DNA of 64,000 bases, taken from positions 37,781 to 101,780 of the forward strand of contig PLNT01000007.1 in the NCBI GenBank assembly GCA_003141895.1, in the 5' to 3' direction. The notes under the pieces were generated by a model, which had not been told where the DNA came from, ran no database searches, and saw only the letters and a program-made list of their open reading frames with translations. A program made the translations under genes and the position numbers. Of the stretch, positions 47,183 through 55,884 are shown one piece after another (the stretch's first letter is position 1; every line of letters starts with the position of its first letter). Source of the stretch: Bacteroidales bacterium (GTDB lineage Bacteria; Bacteroidota; Bacteroidia; Bacteroidales; VadinHA17).

Positions 47183-48628
47183 ATGAAGCTGATCAATCCT
47201 TTACTGATTATCCGAATATTAAGCACAATTCTCCTGATTGAAACTATTTCATTTATTCTCTGTTTACCGGTCGTTTTCATTTATCGGGAATCGACGTTTC
47301 CTTTTTTAGTTTCAGGTGCAATAACATTAATCTTGTCGGCAATTTGTTACCTGATATCCAGGGGAGCTGATTCGGACAAGTTCAGTAACAGGGACGGATT
47401 CCTGTCAGTTACATTATCGTGGGTTATTTTTTCCATATTAGGGTCTCTCCCATACATGATCAGCGGCACAATCCCTTCATTTATTAATGCATTTTTTGAA
47501 TCAACTTCAGGCTTTTCAACGACTGGATCTTCTATTCTTCAAAACGTAGAGGCTCTGCCATATTCAATACTTTTCTGGAGAAGCCTGACACACTGGATCG
47601 GTGGAATAGGAATGATTGTTATCCTCATAATAATACTGCCATCCATAAAGGCTACAGGATACCAATTGTTCACTCTTGAATCAAGCATGAGAGAGAAGAT
47701 CCATGCTAAAACCAAGGCGATCGTTTTCAGGGTTCTGTTCATTTATCTTGGTCTGACTCTTGCGGAGATATTGCTTTTGAATTTAGGTGACATGAATCTT
47801 TTCGATAGTATTTGCCATTCCTTCGGGACGGTTGCAACAGGCGGATTCTCAACCAAGAATGACAGTCTTGCGCATTTTGGTTCTTACAGCCAGTACATTG
47901 TAATGATATTCATGCTTCTTGCCGGAACCAGCCAGGTCATTTATTATTATATAGTCAAACTTAACTTCAAGAAAGTTAAACAGAACGAAGAACTATGGTT
48001 TTATCTGGCAGTGGTTCTTATTGCCGGAACAATTGCTACAATAATTCTTCATGTAAATTCAGTACGGACACTGGAGGAATCATTTCGTGAAGGGTTTTTC
48101 CAGATTATTTCAGTTATCACATGTACCGGATTTACCTCAACTGATTATTTAGTATGGCCGGGAGCTGCTTTGTTCTTAATATTTCTTCTTATGTTTTCCG
48201 GTGCCAGCACAGGATCAACAGGTGGTGGTATAAGGATGGCCAGACATCTGATTGTTCTTAAAAACATTAAAAATATTTTTGTAAAACTCAACCATCCCAA
48301 ATCTATTTCATTCATAAAACTGAATGGAAAGAGTCTTGCAGAAAATACCAATATATCAATTCTGTCATTTGTTGTTTTATACCTTTTCCTTTTCGTTCTG
48401 GGCACAATAATAGTTGTTATTACAGGTGTTGATCCCGTTACAGCTTCAAGCTCTGTAGCAACTTGTATGGCTGGTATTGGTCCAGGTCTTGGAGCAGTTG
48501 GTCCCCTTAGCAATTTTTCGGGTATACCCGAAGCAGCAAAAGTTATTCTTAGTCTACTGATGATTATCGGAAGACTTGAGATTATTACAGTATTTACGAT
48601 TTTCACTCGAGTGTTCTGGAAGCTTTGA
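47183..48628 (+). CDS. trkH: TrkH-type potassium uptake protein
   Basis: 481 residues with about ten membrane helices and four P-loops. Filter-type segments include STSGFSTTGSS, GTVATGGFST, TCTGFTSTDY and the ATCMAGIGPGLG loop. It is the membrane subunit of Trk potassium uptake. The usual cytosolic partner TrkA is not adjacent. The gene ends at an array of TGCGGT-type repeats. Confidence 0.92.
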   Translation: MKLINPLLIIRILSTILLIETISFILCLPVVFIYRESTFPFLVSGAITLILSAICYLISRGADSDKFSNRDGFLSVTLSWVIFSILGSLPYMISGTIPSFINAFFESTSGFSTTGSSILQNVEALPYSILFWRSLTHWIGGIGMIVILIIILPSIKATGYQLFTLESSMREKIHAKTKAIVFRVLFIYLGLTLAEILLLNLGDMNLFDSICHSFGTVATGGFSTKNDSLAHFGSYSQYIVMIFMLLAGTSQVIYYYIVKLNFKKVKQNEELWFYLAVVLIAGTIATIILHVNSVRTLEESFREGFFQIISVITCTGFTSTDYLVWPGAALFLIFLLMFSGASTGSTGGGIRMARHLIVLKNIKNIFVKLNHPKSISFIKLNGKSLAENTNISILSFVVLYLFLFVLGTIIVVITGVDPVTASSSVATCMAGIGPGLGAVGPLSNFSGIPEAAKVILSLLMIIGRLEIITVFTIFTRVFWKL

Positions 48629-48665
48629 ACCGGTGTGCGGTATGCGGCTTGCGGTGTGCGGTTTT
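48629..48665. repeat. TGCGGT/GTGTGCGG imperfect tandem array
   Basis: Variants GTGTGCGG, TATGCGG and CTTGCGG recur directly after the trkH stop. Confidence 0.55.
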
Positions 48666-48698
48666 AGGAAGTAACACTGAGCTCTGTGCCCTGTGCAG

Positions 48699-49418
48699 CT
48701 AGTAAGTTAACAAAAGTTTTCTCACATATTCGAGACTCTCAGGTGTTCCTACATCTACCCAATATCCTTCATCGTGTTTCAGAGTATAGATATTATGTTC
48801 AGGCAACAGGTTAAGGTATAACGTAATCATTGAATAGATGCCCTCATGCATATAATTAAAAATCTCCGGCTCTACAATGTGCATGCTTGAAAAAGCTATT
48901 TCTGCCAGGCCCTTGGTATTCAAATCAGATGGAATTTGCTCTCCGGTATAAATATTCCTCCATCCTCGCATCTGGCCTTCTTTATCAACCAAAAGGAATC
49001 TTTTTCCAGGACGGTGTCTGACTGCCAGCGTTGCTAATCCCCTCTTTCCCAGATGTAATTTGTAAAGAATTGAAAGATCAAGATCTGAAACAATATCTAC
49101 ATTGTATAAGAGGAATGGTTCTTTATTGAAAAAATCCCGGGCTTTATAAAGTCCTCCTCCATTTTCAAGCAACTTGTCCCTTTCGTCCGAGACTGAGATT
49201 CTGAATCCTTTTTTATTTAATTTTCTCACCTCTTCTTCAACCTGATCGGCAAAATGATGAACATTAATAATAATATCATTGAAACCAGAGGAAGAACATT
49301 TTTCAACTGCTCTCTGAAGAAGGGTTTTACCACTTATGTCTACAAGAGCTTTGGGAACACTTTCAGTTATCTTGCCCAGTCTTTTCCCCAATCCCGCCGC
49401 AAATATCATTGCTTTCAT
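48699..49418 (-). CDS. MurU-like sugar nucleotidyltransferase
   Basis: 239 residues. Nucleotidyltransferase signature AAGLGKRLGKITESVPKAL at residues 7-25 with the expected basic residues; metal-binding VDIVSDLD. It resembles MurU, which makes UDP-MurNAc from MurNAc-1-phosphate in muropeptide recycling. The gene for an AmgK-like sugar kinase lies 245 bp upstream on the same strand, supporting that role. Confidence 0.88.
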   Translation of the reverse strand: MKAMIFAAGLGKRLGKITESVPKALVDISGKTLLQRAVEKCSSSGFNDIIINVHHFADQVEEEVRKLNKKGFRISVSDERDKLLENGGGLYKARDFFNKEPFLLYNVDIVSDLDLSILYKLHLGKRGLATLAVRHRPGKRFLLVDKEGQMRGWRNIYTGEQIPSDLNTKGLAEIAFSSMHIVEPEIFNYMHEGIYSMITLYLNLLPEHNIYTLKHDEGYWVDVGTPESLEYVRKLLLTY

Positions 49419-49489
49419 CCTTCAGTGTTATTATTATTTTAAACTTTGTGGTCTCTGTGCTATCCCGATTGTCATTTTTTGCTTCATTT

Positions 49490-49562
49490 ACCCCCTTTCA
49501 TTTTCCCCCAAGGGGAAAGGTTTGTTTCGCCTTCCCCCTTGGGGGAAGGATGGGAAGGGGGT
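49490..49562. repeat. Nested inverted C/G-run repeat
   Basis: CCTTCCCCC-TT-GGGGGAAGG at 49530-49549 is a perfect hairpin; a second CCCCCAAGGGG copy lies at 49505-49515, and the outer ends ACCCCCTTTC and GGAAGGGGGT are roughly inverted. It fills the spacer between the AmgK-like and MurU-like genes. Confidence 0.75.
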
Positions 49563-49663
49563 AATAAACTTGAAAAGTAAACTAATCTATATCTTAATAC
49601 TTGTGTTCCTTGAATTGTGAAATATTCGGTAGCAATCAGGATTCTGTACAAGCTCTTTGATTA

Positions 49664-50698
49664 TTATTCAACATTTTTTCCAGACTCTAACGCCTTGTAA
49701 ATAGGAACATCCGGTACCAGCTTTACTGTCTGAAATAATTCTGGTAAAGTTACTGGCATACTTCCCGAATCAATTATTTGTACTATAAGTTTTACTGCAG
49801 GAACAATACTCCCTGTAAAAGTCGGTTTTTTCTCATAAAGACCTCTGAATCCGAAAGCTCCGAGAGCCTGCATGAGTCTTATCATACTGAATCCTGCATA
49901 ATATCCTCTGAATTCATCTTTACTATCTCCGGTTACAGAACAGAAATTATCAACATGTACGTCGAGTAGCCGTTTCTGCGACTCTTCCGGGATATGAGCT
50001 TTCGCATCATAAAGCAATGAGGCTACGTCATACTGTGGAGCCCCTTTTCGTCCACCCTGATAATCAATGAACCATGGTTCTCCGTTGAATATCATGACAT
50101 TAGCTGACTGGAAATCTCTGTACAGGAAATAATCCTGCTTTGTCTGCAGGAGAAAATCTGCCATCAGGTTGAAATCATGTTCAAGCCTGCGTTCATTAAA
50201 TGTAACAGCAACAAGCTTAAGAAACATGTATTTAAAATAGTTCATGTCCCACATCATCGACTGCCTGTCGAAACTTTTATGAGGATAACAAAGTTCCAGA
50301 TTCAGATCTTTTATACCTTTTATCTGGAACAGAATGAGTTTTTCAAGAATTTTACGATAAATTTCTTCAGCATTATTGTCAAAATTAAATTTATTATGCT
50401 GGAGCCATGTAAACATGTTTACATCACCCAAATCCTGAAGATAATAAACAAATTTTTCAGGAAGATAGCCAAAGATCTCCGGAACCGGAAGCCCCCTGGA
50501 AATGAAATGTTTGGTGAAACCGATGAATGCTTCATTTTCTTCAGGGACTTGATTATGGGCCCCGATAACAGTTTTATTTCCATCGGCAATTCTGAAATAT
50601 TTTCTGTCAGAGCCCGATTGCGGTAATGCAGATATCTTAATATCAGAATCCCCGAATAACTCCTTATATCCTGATGAAACTATGTCTATTACCTCCAT
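49664..50698 (-). CDS. AmgK-like amino-sugar kinase (phosphotransferase family)
   Basis: 344 residues, aminoglycoside-phosphotransferase fold. ATP-binding lobe with SGSDRKYFRI; catalytic loop FLYRDFQSANVM with the aspartate and asparagine; metal aspartate in WFIDYQGGRKG. AmgK phosphorylates MurNAc or GlcNAc at C1 so that MurU can make the UDP sugar. The name is by context: MurU-like downstream, NagX-like and NagZ-type genes upstream. Confidence 0.85.
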   Translation of the reverse strand: MEVIDIVSSGYKELFGDSDIKISALPQSGSDRKYFRIADGNKTVIGAHNQVPEENEAFIGFTKHFISRGLPVPEIFGYLPEKFVYYLQDLGDVNMFTWLQHNKFNFDNNAEEIYRKILEKLILFQIKGIKDLNLELCYPHKSFDRQSMMWDMNYFKYMFLKLVAVTFNERRLEHDFNLMADFLLQTKQDYFLYRDFQSANVMIFNGEPWFIDYQGGRKGAPQYDVASLLYDAKAHIPEESQKRLLDVHVDNFCSVTGDSKDEFRGYYAGFSMIRLMQALGAFGFRGLYEKKPTFTGSIVPAVKLIVQIIDSGSMPVTLPELFQTVKLVPDVPIYKALESGKNVE

Positions 50699-50730
50699 TA
50701 TTTCTCGTTTCTTATTTCTTGTTATTTGTT

Positions 50731-50756
50731 CTCCTCACTCCTCACTCCTCACTCCT
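50731..50756. repeat. CTCACTCCT tandem array
   Basis: CTCACTCCT repeats three times exactly with a partial fourth, in the 61-bp spacer between the AmgK-like and NagX-like genes. Confidence 0.75.
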
Positions 50757-50759
50757 GAT

Positions 50760-51869
50760 TTAAAGTCTTATCATAATTTTCTTTCTGTACAAAATCAATG
50801 CAACGCCCCAGATTATGAACATCTGGATAAATGCAAACAGCAGACTGCCATTCATATTGCCAGCAACAGGGACACATACTTTTTCATAGAACCAATCGTA
50901 AAGATTTATTTTAGCAGCACCTGAATGTATCTGTATGAATAAAAGCATTCTGATCCATATTCCTGCAAGAAAATAAGAAAACAAAGCATTTGTACCAAAA
51001 ACTATAAAGAAAGCCCCGGGAGCCTGAAAACTGAAAACATCAGCAATCAGGTATATTAAAGAAAAAACACCCATTGCAATTCCGGCAGAATATAAAACAT
51101 AGGAACTTGTCCATAACGGTTTATTTATCGGGAAGATCAAATTCCATAAATATCCAAGGCCAAAGGCAGCAGCGCCCAGAAGAATCAGTTTTAATACAGT
51201 CTTCCAGTTTGGTGATCCTTCTCCAACCAAACTTCCAATGAAATAACCGATAATAACTGTACATATTGAAGGAATTGTACTTAGCAATCCTTCAGGTTCA
51301 AACGGGATTCCAAACCCGCTATAAAGATGATTTTTCCCAATGATAGCCAGATCGGTTTTAAGCGCAAAGTTACCCTGAAGACTATAAGGGTCGTTGCCTC
51401 CAAATAAGACCAGTAGTCCCCAATAGGCAAGCAGCATTACCGTCACAGCTATCCAAAGGTAATCCTTCCTGACAGACAAACATATTATCGAACCAATCCC
51501 GTATGCCAATGCTATACGTTGCAAAACTCCCATTATTCTGAGTTTGGAGTAATCCATGCCGAAATATGGAAATATCGTAAGGAACAATCCAATTGCAAAG
51601 ATTGTAACAGTTCGTCGAAGTATTCTGAAAATTGAGCTACCATTGAGTTCACTCCCATATTTTTTCAAAGAGAAATACATTGACATTCCAACAATAAGGA
51701 GAAAAAATGGATAAACCAGATCAGTCGGGGTACAACCGTTCCATTCCGAATGTCTCAGGGGAGGATAAACATACTGCCAGCTTCCAGGATCATTAACAAT
51801 AATCATGAATGCTACGGCTAATCCTCTGAAGATGTCAAGAGAAACTAACCTTCCGCTGCTTTTTGCCAT
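50760..51869 (-). CDS. NagX-like heparan-alpha-glucosaminide N-acetyltransferase family membrane protein
   Basis: 369 residues with about ten membrane helices. The N-terminal signature RLVSLDIFRGLAVAFMI and the RHSEWNGCTPTDLVYPFFL loop with a conserved histidine are typical of the DUF5009/NagX group of acyltransferase-fold membrane proteins. In amino-sugar pathways these proteins transfer acetyl groups or handle GlcNAc. The setting among muropeptide-salvage genes supports that link, but the reaction is not proven. Confidence 0.85.
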   Translation of the reverse strand: MAKSSGRLVSLDIFRGLAVAFMIIVNDPGSWQYVYPPLRHSEWNGCTPTDLVYPFFLLIVGMSMYFSLKKYGSELNGSSIFRILRRTVTIFAIGLFLTIFPYFGMDYSKLRIMGVLQRIALAYGIGSIICLSVRKDYLWIAVTVMLLAYWGLLVLFGGNDPYSLQGNFALKTDLAIIGKNHLYSGFGIPFEPEGLLSTIPSICTVIIGYFIGSLVGEGSPNWKTVLKLILLGAAAFGLGYLWNLIFPINKPLWTSSYVLYSAGIAMGVFSLIYLIADVFSFQAPGAFFIVFGTNALFSYFLAGIWIRMLLFIQIHSGAAKINLYDWFYEKVCVPVAGNMNGSLLFAFIQMFIIWGVALILYRKKIMIRL

Positions 51870-51934
51870 AAAATAGATCAGATATTATCCGGTAAAAATA
51901 ATAATTAAAGCTGATTATTAATGGTTCCCGCTAA

Positions 51935-51985
51935 TCTCACAGATTTATGCAGATAATCAGCGCAGATCTGCGCAATCTGCGGGCA
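51935..51985. repeat. GCAGATT-type spacer repeat with perfect palindrome
   Basis: Imperfect CAGATTTATGC / AGCGCAGAT / CAATCTGCG units with a perfect 14-bp palindrome GCGCAGATCTGCGC at 51960-51973. It lies in the divergent spacer before the GH3 fusion gene. Confidence 0.65.
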
Positions 51986-52015
51986 AATTAATAATATTTT
52001 AATATATAAAAATGT

Positions 52016-52023
52016 TACTTTTG
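52016..52023 (+). promoter_or_regulatory. Putative -7 promoter element of the GH3/beta-lactamase fusion gene
   Basis: TACTTTTG matches TAnnTTTG and would give a leader of about 53 nt. No TTTG at -33. Confidence 0.45.
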
Positions 52024-52080
52024 AGATAATTCAAAATATCATTTAACCTGAATTGACATCTAATTAAAATTTAAATAAAA

Positions 52081-55038
52081 ATGGATTTACAAAAATCAAT
52101 ACGATCGGTGATTCTGCTTGCGATTACACTGTTAACTGCTAATGAAATTAGCGCGCAGCAGAGCGATCCTCCGTTCTTAAAATACATGAATCATCCCTGG
52201 GTGGATTCGGTAATGAAAACACTTACAATTGATCAGCAGATAGCTCAATGCATCTGGATTGCCGGCTATTCAAACAGTGACATTTCGCATGAAGTAGAAG
52301 TAACTGATATTATCAGAAAATATGGGGTTGGAGGAATAGTATTTTTCCAGGGAACGGCCTCAAAACAGGCAGAACTGACAAATTATTATCAGAAAATCTC
52401 GAAGGTACCTCTTCTCATAGCACTTGATGCTGAATGGGGCGCAGGAATGAGACTTGAAAATATCAGTAAGTTCCCATATCAGATGACCATGGGAGCAATA
52501 AAGAATGATTCACTCATCTACCAGTTTGGTAAAGCAGTCGCCTCACAGTTTAAAAGAATGGGTATGCAGGTAAATTTTGCTCCTGTGCTTGATATAAATG
52601 TTAATGCACAGAATCCGGTTATAAACTATCGTTCATTTGGAGAAAACAGGAATAGAGTTACCGAAAAAGGGATGATGTATATGCATGGACTTCAGGATAA
52701 TGGTATTCTGGCAACCGGAAAACATTTCCCGGGACATGGTGATACAAATGTTGATTCACATCTCGATTTACCATTAATTACTCATAACAGAGCAAGATTG
52801 GACAGTGTTGAACTCTATCCATTCAGGAAACTCATTGCGGAGGGTATAGGAAGCATAATGGTAGCTCATCTGAACCTGCCATCGCTTGATACAACAACCG
52901 GACTCCCGTCCACCCTTTCACATGTTATTATTACAGGTCTCCTGAAAAATGATCTTGGATTCAAGGGACTCATTGTTACTGACGCAATGAACATGAAAGG
53001 CGTAACAAAATTTTTCAAACCCGGGGAAGCTGACGCTAAAGCCCTTGAAGCTGGCAATGATGTGGCAGAGTTTGTAACTGATGTCGAGGCCACCATCAGG
53101 GAGACAAAAAACTATATTTCTCAGAAGAAACTTACTGCAGACGATATTGCCTTTAAATGCAGAAAAGTCCTCGCTGTAAAATACTGGTCAGGATTAAATA
53201 AACCAGTGATTATCAATGATGAAAATATTGATAAAGAATTATCTCCTTCGATATCTAAGGCATTAATACACGATATTTATGCCAATGCATTAACACTCCT
53301 GACTAACAACAAAGATATTATTCCGATAAGAGATCTCAGGAACCTTAAAATTGCAACTCTCGCAATTAACCGCGACAAGGTATCGTCATTTCAGAAAAGA
53401 ATAGCCAGCTATTTTCCTGCAGATCAGTATTTCATTGATCCTGCCGATTCAATAGCAAGCAAAGCATTATTAAAAAAACTTTCGGGATATGATTTAGTTA
53501 TCGGAGGCGTTTTTGATCTTGATCAGCGACCTAATATGGGATTTGGTATAAAACCTGAATTAATCAGTTTTCTTGAAAAACTAATTCTCAATAACAAAAC
53601 CATTATTACATGGTTTGGCAATCCTTACGGAATTGATAAAGTACCGGTACTTCAGAAAGCCGATGGCCTACTGCTTGCCTATCAGGAAAATGATTATACT
53701 GAAGATATCTCCGCCCAGATTATTTTCGGAGGTATAGGAGCAAACGGGACACTTCCTGTAACAATAAATGATGAATGGCCTTCCGCCTACGGAATCATGA
53801 CCCCGGGGAACCTGCGTCTGCAATATGGAATTCCTGAAAATGCGGGATTATCCTCAAAAATATTGAACTCAAAAATTGACTCAATTGTGAATGTAGGACT
53901 CAAGGCAAAAGCATACCCCGGATGTGTTGTAATGGCTGCCAGAAAGGGCGTTGTTGTATTTCAAAAGGCCTATGGATACCAGACGTATGATGACAGGATA
54001 CCGGTAAAAGATGACGATCTCTATGATCTGGCATCTATTACAAAGATTTCGTCCACACTTCCCGGGTTAATGCTTCTTAATACAGAAGGAAAATTCGATC
54101 CTGACAAGACTCTTGGATTCTATTTGCCGGATTTCAAAAAGACAAATAAAGGGAATATCGGAATGAGAGACTTTCTGACTCATCAGGCAGGTTTAACACC
54201 ATTTATTCAATTCTGGAAAGAGACCATTAAAAAGAATGGAGAATTTAAACCACGGACATTCAGTTTCGCGCCGGGTAAAAAATATCCTTTTGAGGTAGCC
54301 CAGGGACTTTATATGCATAAGAATTACAGAAAGAAGATGTTCAATGAAATTAAGAAGAGTAAACTTGGCGAGAAAAAATATGTCTATTCTGATCTCACGT
54401 TTATAATTGCTCCTGAAATCATAAATAAACTAACCGGCCGGAAATGGTATGAATTCGTAACTGACAGTATCTACAAAAAAATCGGTGCCATGGAGATGGG
54501 ATTTAACCCATATATGAAATTTCCGATCGACAGGATCATTCCGACAGAATATGATTCACTCTTCAGAAAGCAACTCTTACATGGAACCGTTCATGATGAA
54601 GCGGCAGCTATGCAAGGCGGAATCTCAGGTCATGCCGGCTTGTTTTCAAATGCCAACGACCTGATGAAACTTATGGAACTTTACCGGAGAATGGGTGAAT
54701 ATGGCGGGGAACAAATAATAGGAAGAAATGTGATGGAAGAATATACGAAGGTTCAGTTCCCGGGGAATAATAACCGGAGGGGACTTGGATTTGATAAACC
54801 ACTTCTGAATAATTCCCAGCTCTCAGAAAATGACTCCTATCCTACCCGAAGCGCTTCACCTGAAAGCTTTGGACATTCAGGGTATACAGGCACCTTCGTT
54901 TGGGTTGACCCAGTTTCTGAAATATCATATGTTTTCCTCTGTAACAGGGTAAATCCCACCAGGCGTAATGAAGAATTGTATAATCTGAATATTAGATCAG
55001 GAATATTAAAGGCGATTTATGATTCAATAAAAAAATAG
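52081..55038 (+). CDS. NagZ-type GH3 N-acetylhexosaminidase fused to a serine beta-lactamase-fold domain
   Basis: 985 residues. An N-terminal signal peptide ends near SAQQ. The GH3 domain (about 35-380) has the NagZ hallmark KHFPGHGDTNVDSH near residue 214 and the nucleophile D301 in VTDAMNMKG. A linker GH3-C-like region follows. The C-terminal domain (about 600-985) is a class C beta-lactamase/esterase fold with S652-I-T-K655, Y769-S-D and H932-S-G. The family removes GlcNAc from anhydro-muropeptides; the second domain probably acts on the peptide or another cell-wall amide. It should work in the periplasm with the adjacent salvage genes. Confidence 0.92.
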   Translation: MDLQKSIRSVILLAITLLTANEISAQQSDPPFLKYMNHPWVDSVMKTLTIDQQIAQCIWIAGYSNSDISHEVEVTDIIRKYGVGGIVFFQGTASKQAELTNYYQKISKVPLLIALDAEWGAGMRLENISKFPYQMTMGAIKNDSLIYQFGKAVASQFKRMGMQVNFAPVLDINVNAQNPVINYRSFGENRNRVTEKGMMYMHGLQDNGILATGKHFPGHGDTNVDSHLDLPLITHNRARLDSVELYPFRKLIAEGIGSIMVAHLNLPSLDTTTGLPSTLSHVIITGLLKNDLGFKGLIVTDAMNMKGVTKFFKPGEADAKALEAGNDVAEFVTDVEATIRETKNYISQKKLTADDIAFKCRKVLAVKYWSGLNKPVIINDENIDKELSPSISKALIHDIYANALTLLTNNKDIIPIRDLRNLKIATLAINRDKVSSFQKRIASYFPADQYFIDPADSIASKALLKKLSGYDLVIGGVFDLDQRPNMGFGIKPELISFLEKLILNNKTIITWFGNPYGIDKVPVLQKADGLLLAYQENDYTEDISAQIIFGGIGANGTLPVTINDEWPSAYGIMTPGNLRLQYGIPENAGLSSKILNSKIDSIVNVGLKAKAYPGCVVMAARKGVVVFQKAYGYQTYDDRIPVKDDDLYDLASITKISSTLPGLMLLNTEGKFDPDKTLGFYLPDFKKTNKGNIGMRDFLTHQAGLTPFIQFWKETIKKNGEFKPRTFSFAPGKKYPFEVAQGLYMHKNYRKKMFNEIKKSKLGEKKYVYSDLTFIIAPEIINKLTGRKWYEFVTDSIYKKIGAMEMGFNPYMKFPIDRIIPTEYDSLFRKQLLHGTVHDEAAAMQGGISGHAGLFSNANDLMKLMELYRRMGEYGGEQIIGRNVMEEYTKVQFPGNNNRRGLGFDKPLLNNSQLSENDSYPTRSASPESFGHSGYTGTFVWVDPVSEISYVFLCNRVNPTRRNEELYNLNIRSGILKAIYDSIKK

Positions 55039-55105
55039 GCGGGGCGCAGGACTCACGACTCACTGCCACGACTCGGTAAGACTTTTATGCCTTTGCTCCA
55101 AAAAA

Positions 55106-55139
55106 AACCAGATTGTAAATTACAATCTGGTTATTTTTT
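55106..55139. terminator. Bidirectional terminator
   Basis: AACCAGATTGTAA (55106-55118) is exactly complementary to TTACAATCTGGTT (55120-55132). TTTTTT follows on the plus strand, and a run of eight T follows on the minus strand. It serves the GH3 fusion gene and the minus-strand tRNA genes. Confidence 0.85.
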
Positions 55140-55142
55140 GGG

Positions 55143-55226
55143 TGCCCAGAACAAGACTCGAACTTGCACACCCTTGCGAGCACCAGCCCCTCAAGCTGGC
55201 GTGTCTACCAATTTCACCATCTGGGC
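55143..55226 (-). tRNA. tRNA-Leu (anticodon GAG)
   Basis: 84 nt on the minus strand. The acceptor stem GCCCAGA/TCTGGGC is perfect; anticodon stem CCAGC/GCTGG with loop TTGAGGG gives GAG; a long variable arm is present as in class II tRNAs; T loop TTCGAGT. The 3' CCA is not encoded. Confidence 0.95.
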
Positions 55227-55360
55227 GATGGAAAGGCTTAAAGACTCAAAGGCATAAAGGCGCAATGGCATGAAAACCTTAATTTGATTAATGAATATTT
55301 AAAGAACTTTTTATTCCGCCGTTATGCTGTTAAGCCGTTACGCCGTTGCACCGTTTTCTG

Positions 55361-55444
55361 TGCCCAGAACAGGACTCGAACCTGCACATCATTACTGACA
55401 CTAGTCCCTGAAACTAGCGCGTCTACCAATTTCGCCATCTGGGC
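55361..55444 (-). tRNA. tRNA-Leu (anticodon CAG)
   Basis: 84 nt on the minus strand. Acceptor stem GCCCAGA/TCTGGGC; anticodon stem CTAGT/ACTAG with loop TTCAGGG gives CAG; long variable arm; T stem GCAGG/CCTGT. It is upstream of the GAG tRNA on the same strand, 134 bp apart. CCA is not encoded. Confidence 0.95.
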
Positions 55445-55589
55445 GAGCAAAGGCTAAAAGGCGTTATGCCATTCTTGGGCTGCAAAAATATAAATAAAAA
55501 TGAAATATAAGAAAAAAGAATTAAAAATCTCATTAACTGTTGAACCATATATCCCGGCTACCTGAAAGGGAATCAAATTCAATAATATG

Positions 55590-55621
55590 ATGTAGGTAAC
55601 GGTCGCGACCGTTACCTACAT
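55590..55621. repeat. 32-bp perfect palindrome with GTAG foot
   Basis: TGTAGGTAACGGTCG (55591-55605) is followed directly by its exact reverse complement (55606-55620); one more A/T pair extends it on each side. Confidence 0.9.
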
Positions 55622-55714
55622 ATTCCAAATTATATAAATTCAATTTAAATTGTCTTTTCTTGAATATGTTCACAAAAAATATACCAATTAAATATTCTTT
55701 ATTAATTAAAAGTA

Positions 55715-55722
55715 TATTTTTG
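55715..55722 (+). promoter_or_regulatory. Promoter -7 element of the aspartokinase leader
   Basis: TATTTTTG matches TAnnTTTG and places the start near 55727, just before the leader ORF. No -33 TTTG. Confidence 0.5.
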
Positions 55723-55740
55723 CTCCATGAAAATTAAAGT

Positions 55741-55824
55741 ATGAGCGAAAAGATAAAAAGGCTTCTGTGGTGTATTAAACATATGGATATGAGGTCCCCG
55801 TTATCTTTTTATGATTATTTATAA
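55741..55824 (+). CDS. Putative 27-residue leader peptide of the aspartokinase gene
   Basis: ATG at 55741, TAA at 55822-55824. The peptide begins MSEKIKRLLWCIKHMDM and ends FYDYL; it has three lysines and three methionines including the start. It lies between a -7 promoter element and a terminator hairpin, and its codons 18-20 form the 5' arm of an alternative hairpin. Coding function is inferred from position only; no homology is claimed. Confidence 0.45.
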   Translation: MSEKIKRLLWCIKHMDMRSPLSFYDYL

Positions 55825-55868
55825 TTAAAAGATAATTGGACCTGCAAAATTGTTGCAGGTTTTTTTTT
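55792..55868 (+). promoter_or_regulatory. Attenuator-like leader with mutually exclusive hairpins
   Basis: Antiterminator-type hairpin: AGGTCC (55792-55797) plus TTATCTTTT (55801-55809) pair with AAAAGATAA (55827-55835) plus GGACCT (55838-55843), giving 15 base pairs. Terminator: ACCTGCAA (55840-55847) pairs with TTGCAGGT (55853-55860), followed by eight more T. The two share bases 55840-55843. The T run ends 16 bp before the aspartokinase ATG. Confidence 0.75.
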
Positions 55869-55884
55869 AAATAACTTATTCTCT

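Larger units (their letters stand above)
55039..55884. other. Long spacer with tRNA genes, palindrome and attenuator-like leader
   Basis: 846 bp between the GH3 fusion and the aspartokinase. It contains a bidirectional terminator, two tRNA-Leu genes, imperfect GGC(A/T)TAAAGG- and GCCGTTAYGC-type repeats around the tRNAs, a 32-bp perfect palindrome and the aspartokinase leader. All are listed separately. Confidence 0.85.

Noticed and set aside
53870..55038. Antibiotic-resistance beta-lactamase
   Set aside because: The beta-lactamase-fold domain is part of one continuous protein with a NagZ-type domain and has cell-wall-salvage neighbours; resistance is not supported.
55625..55884. Lysine riboswitch before the aspartokinase
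   Set aside because: The leader is about 155 nt and shows no five-helix L-box core; the visible structure is two exclusive hairpins with a short ORF.
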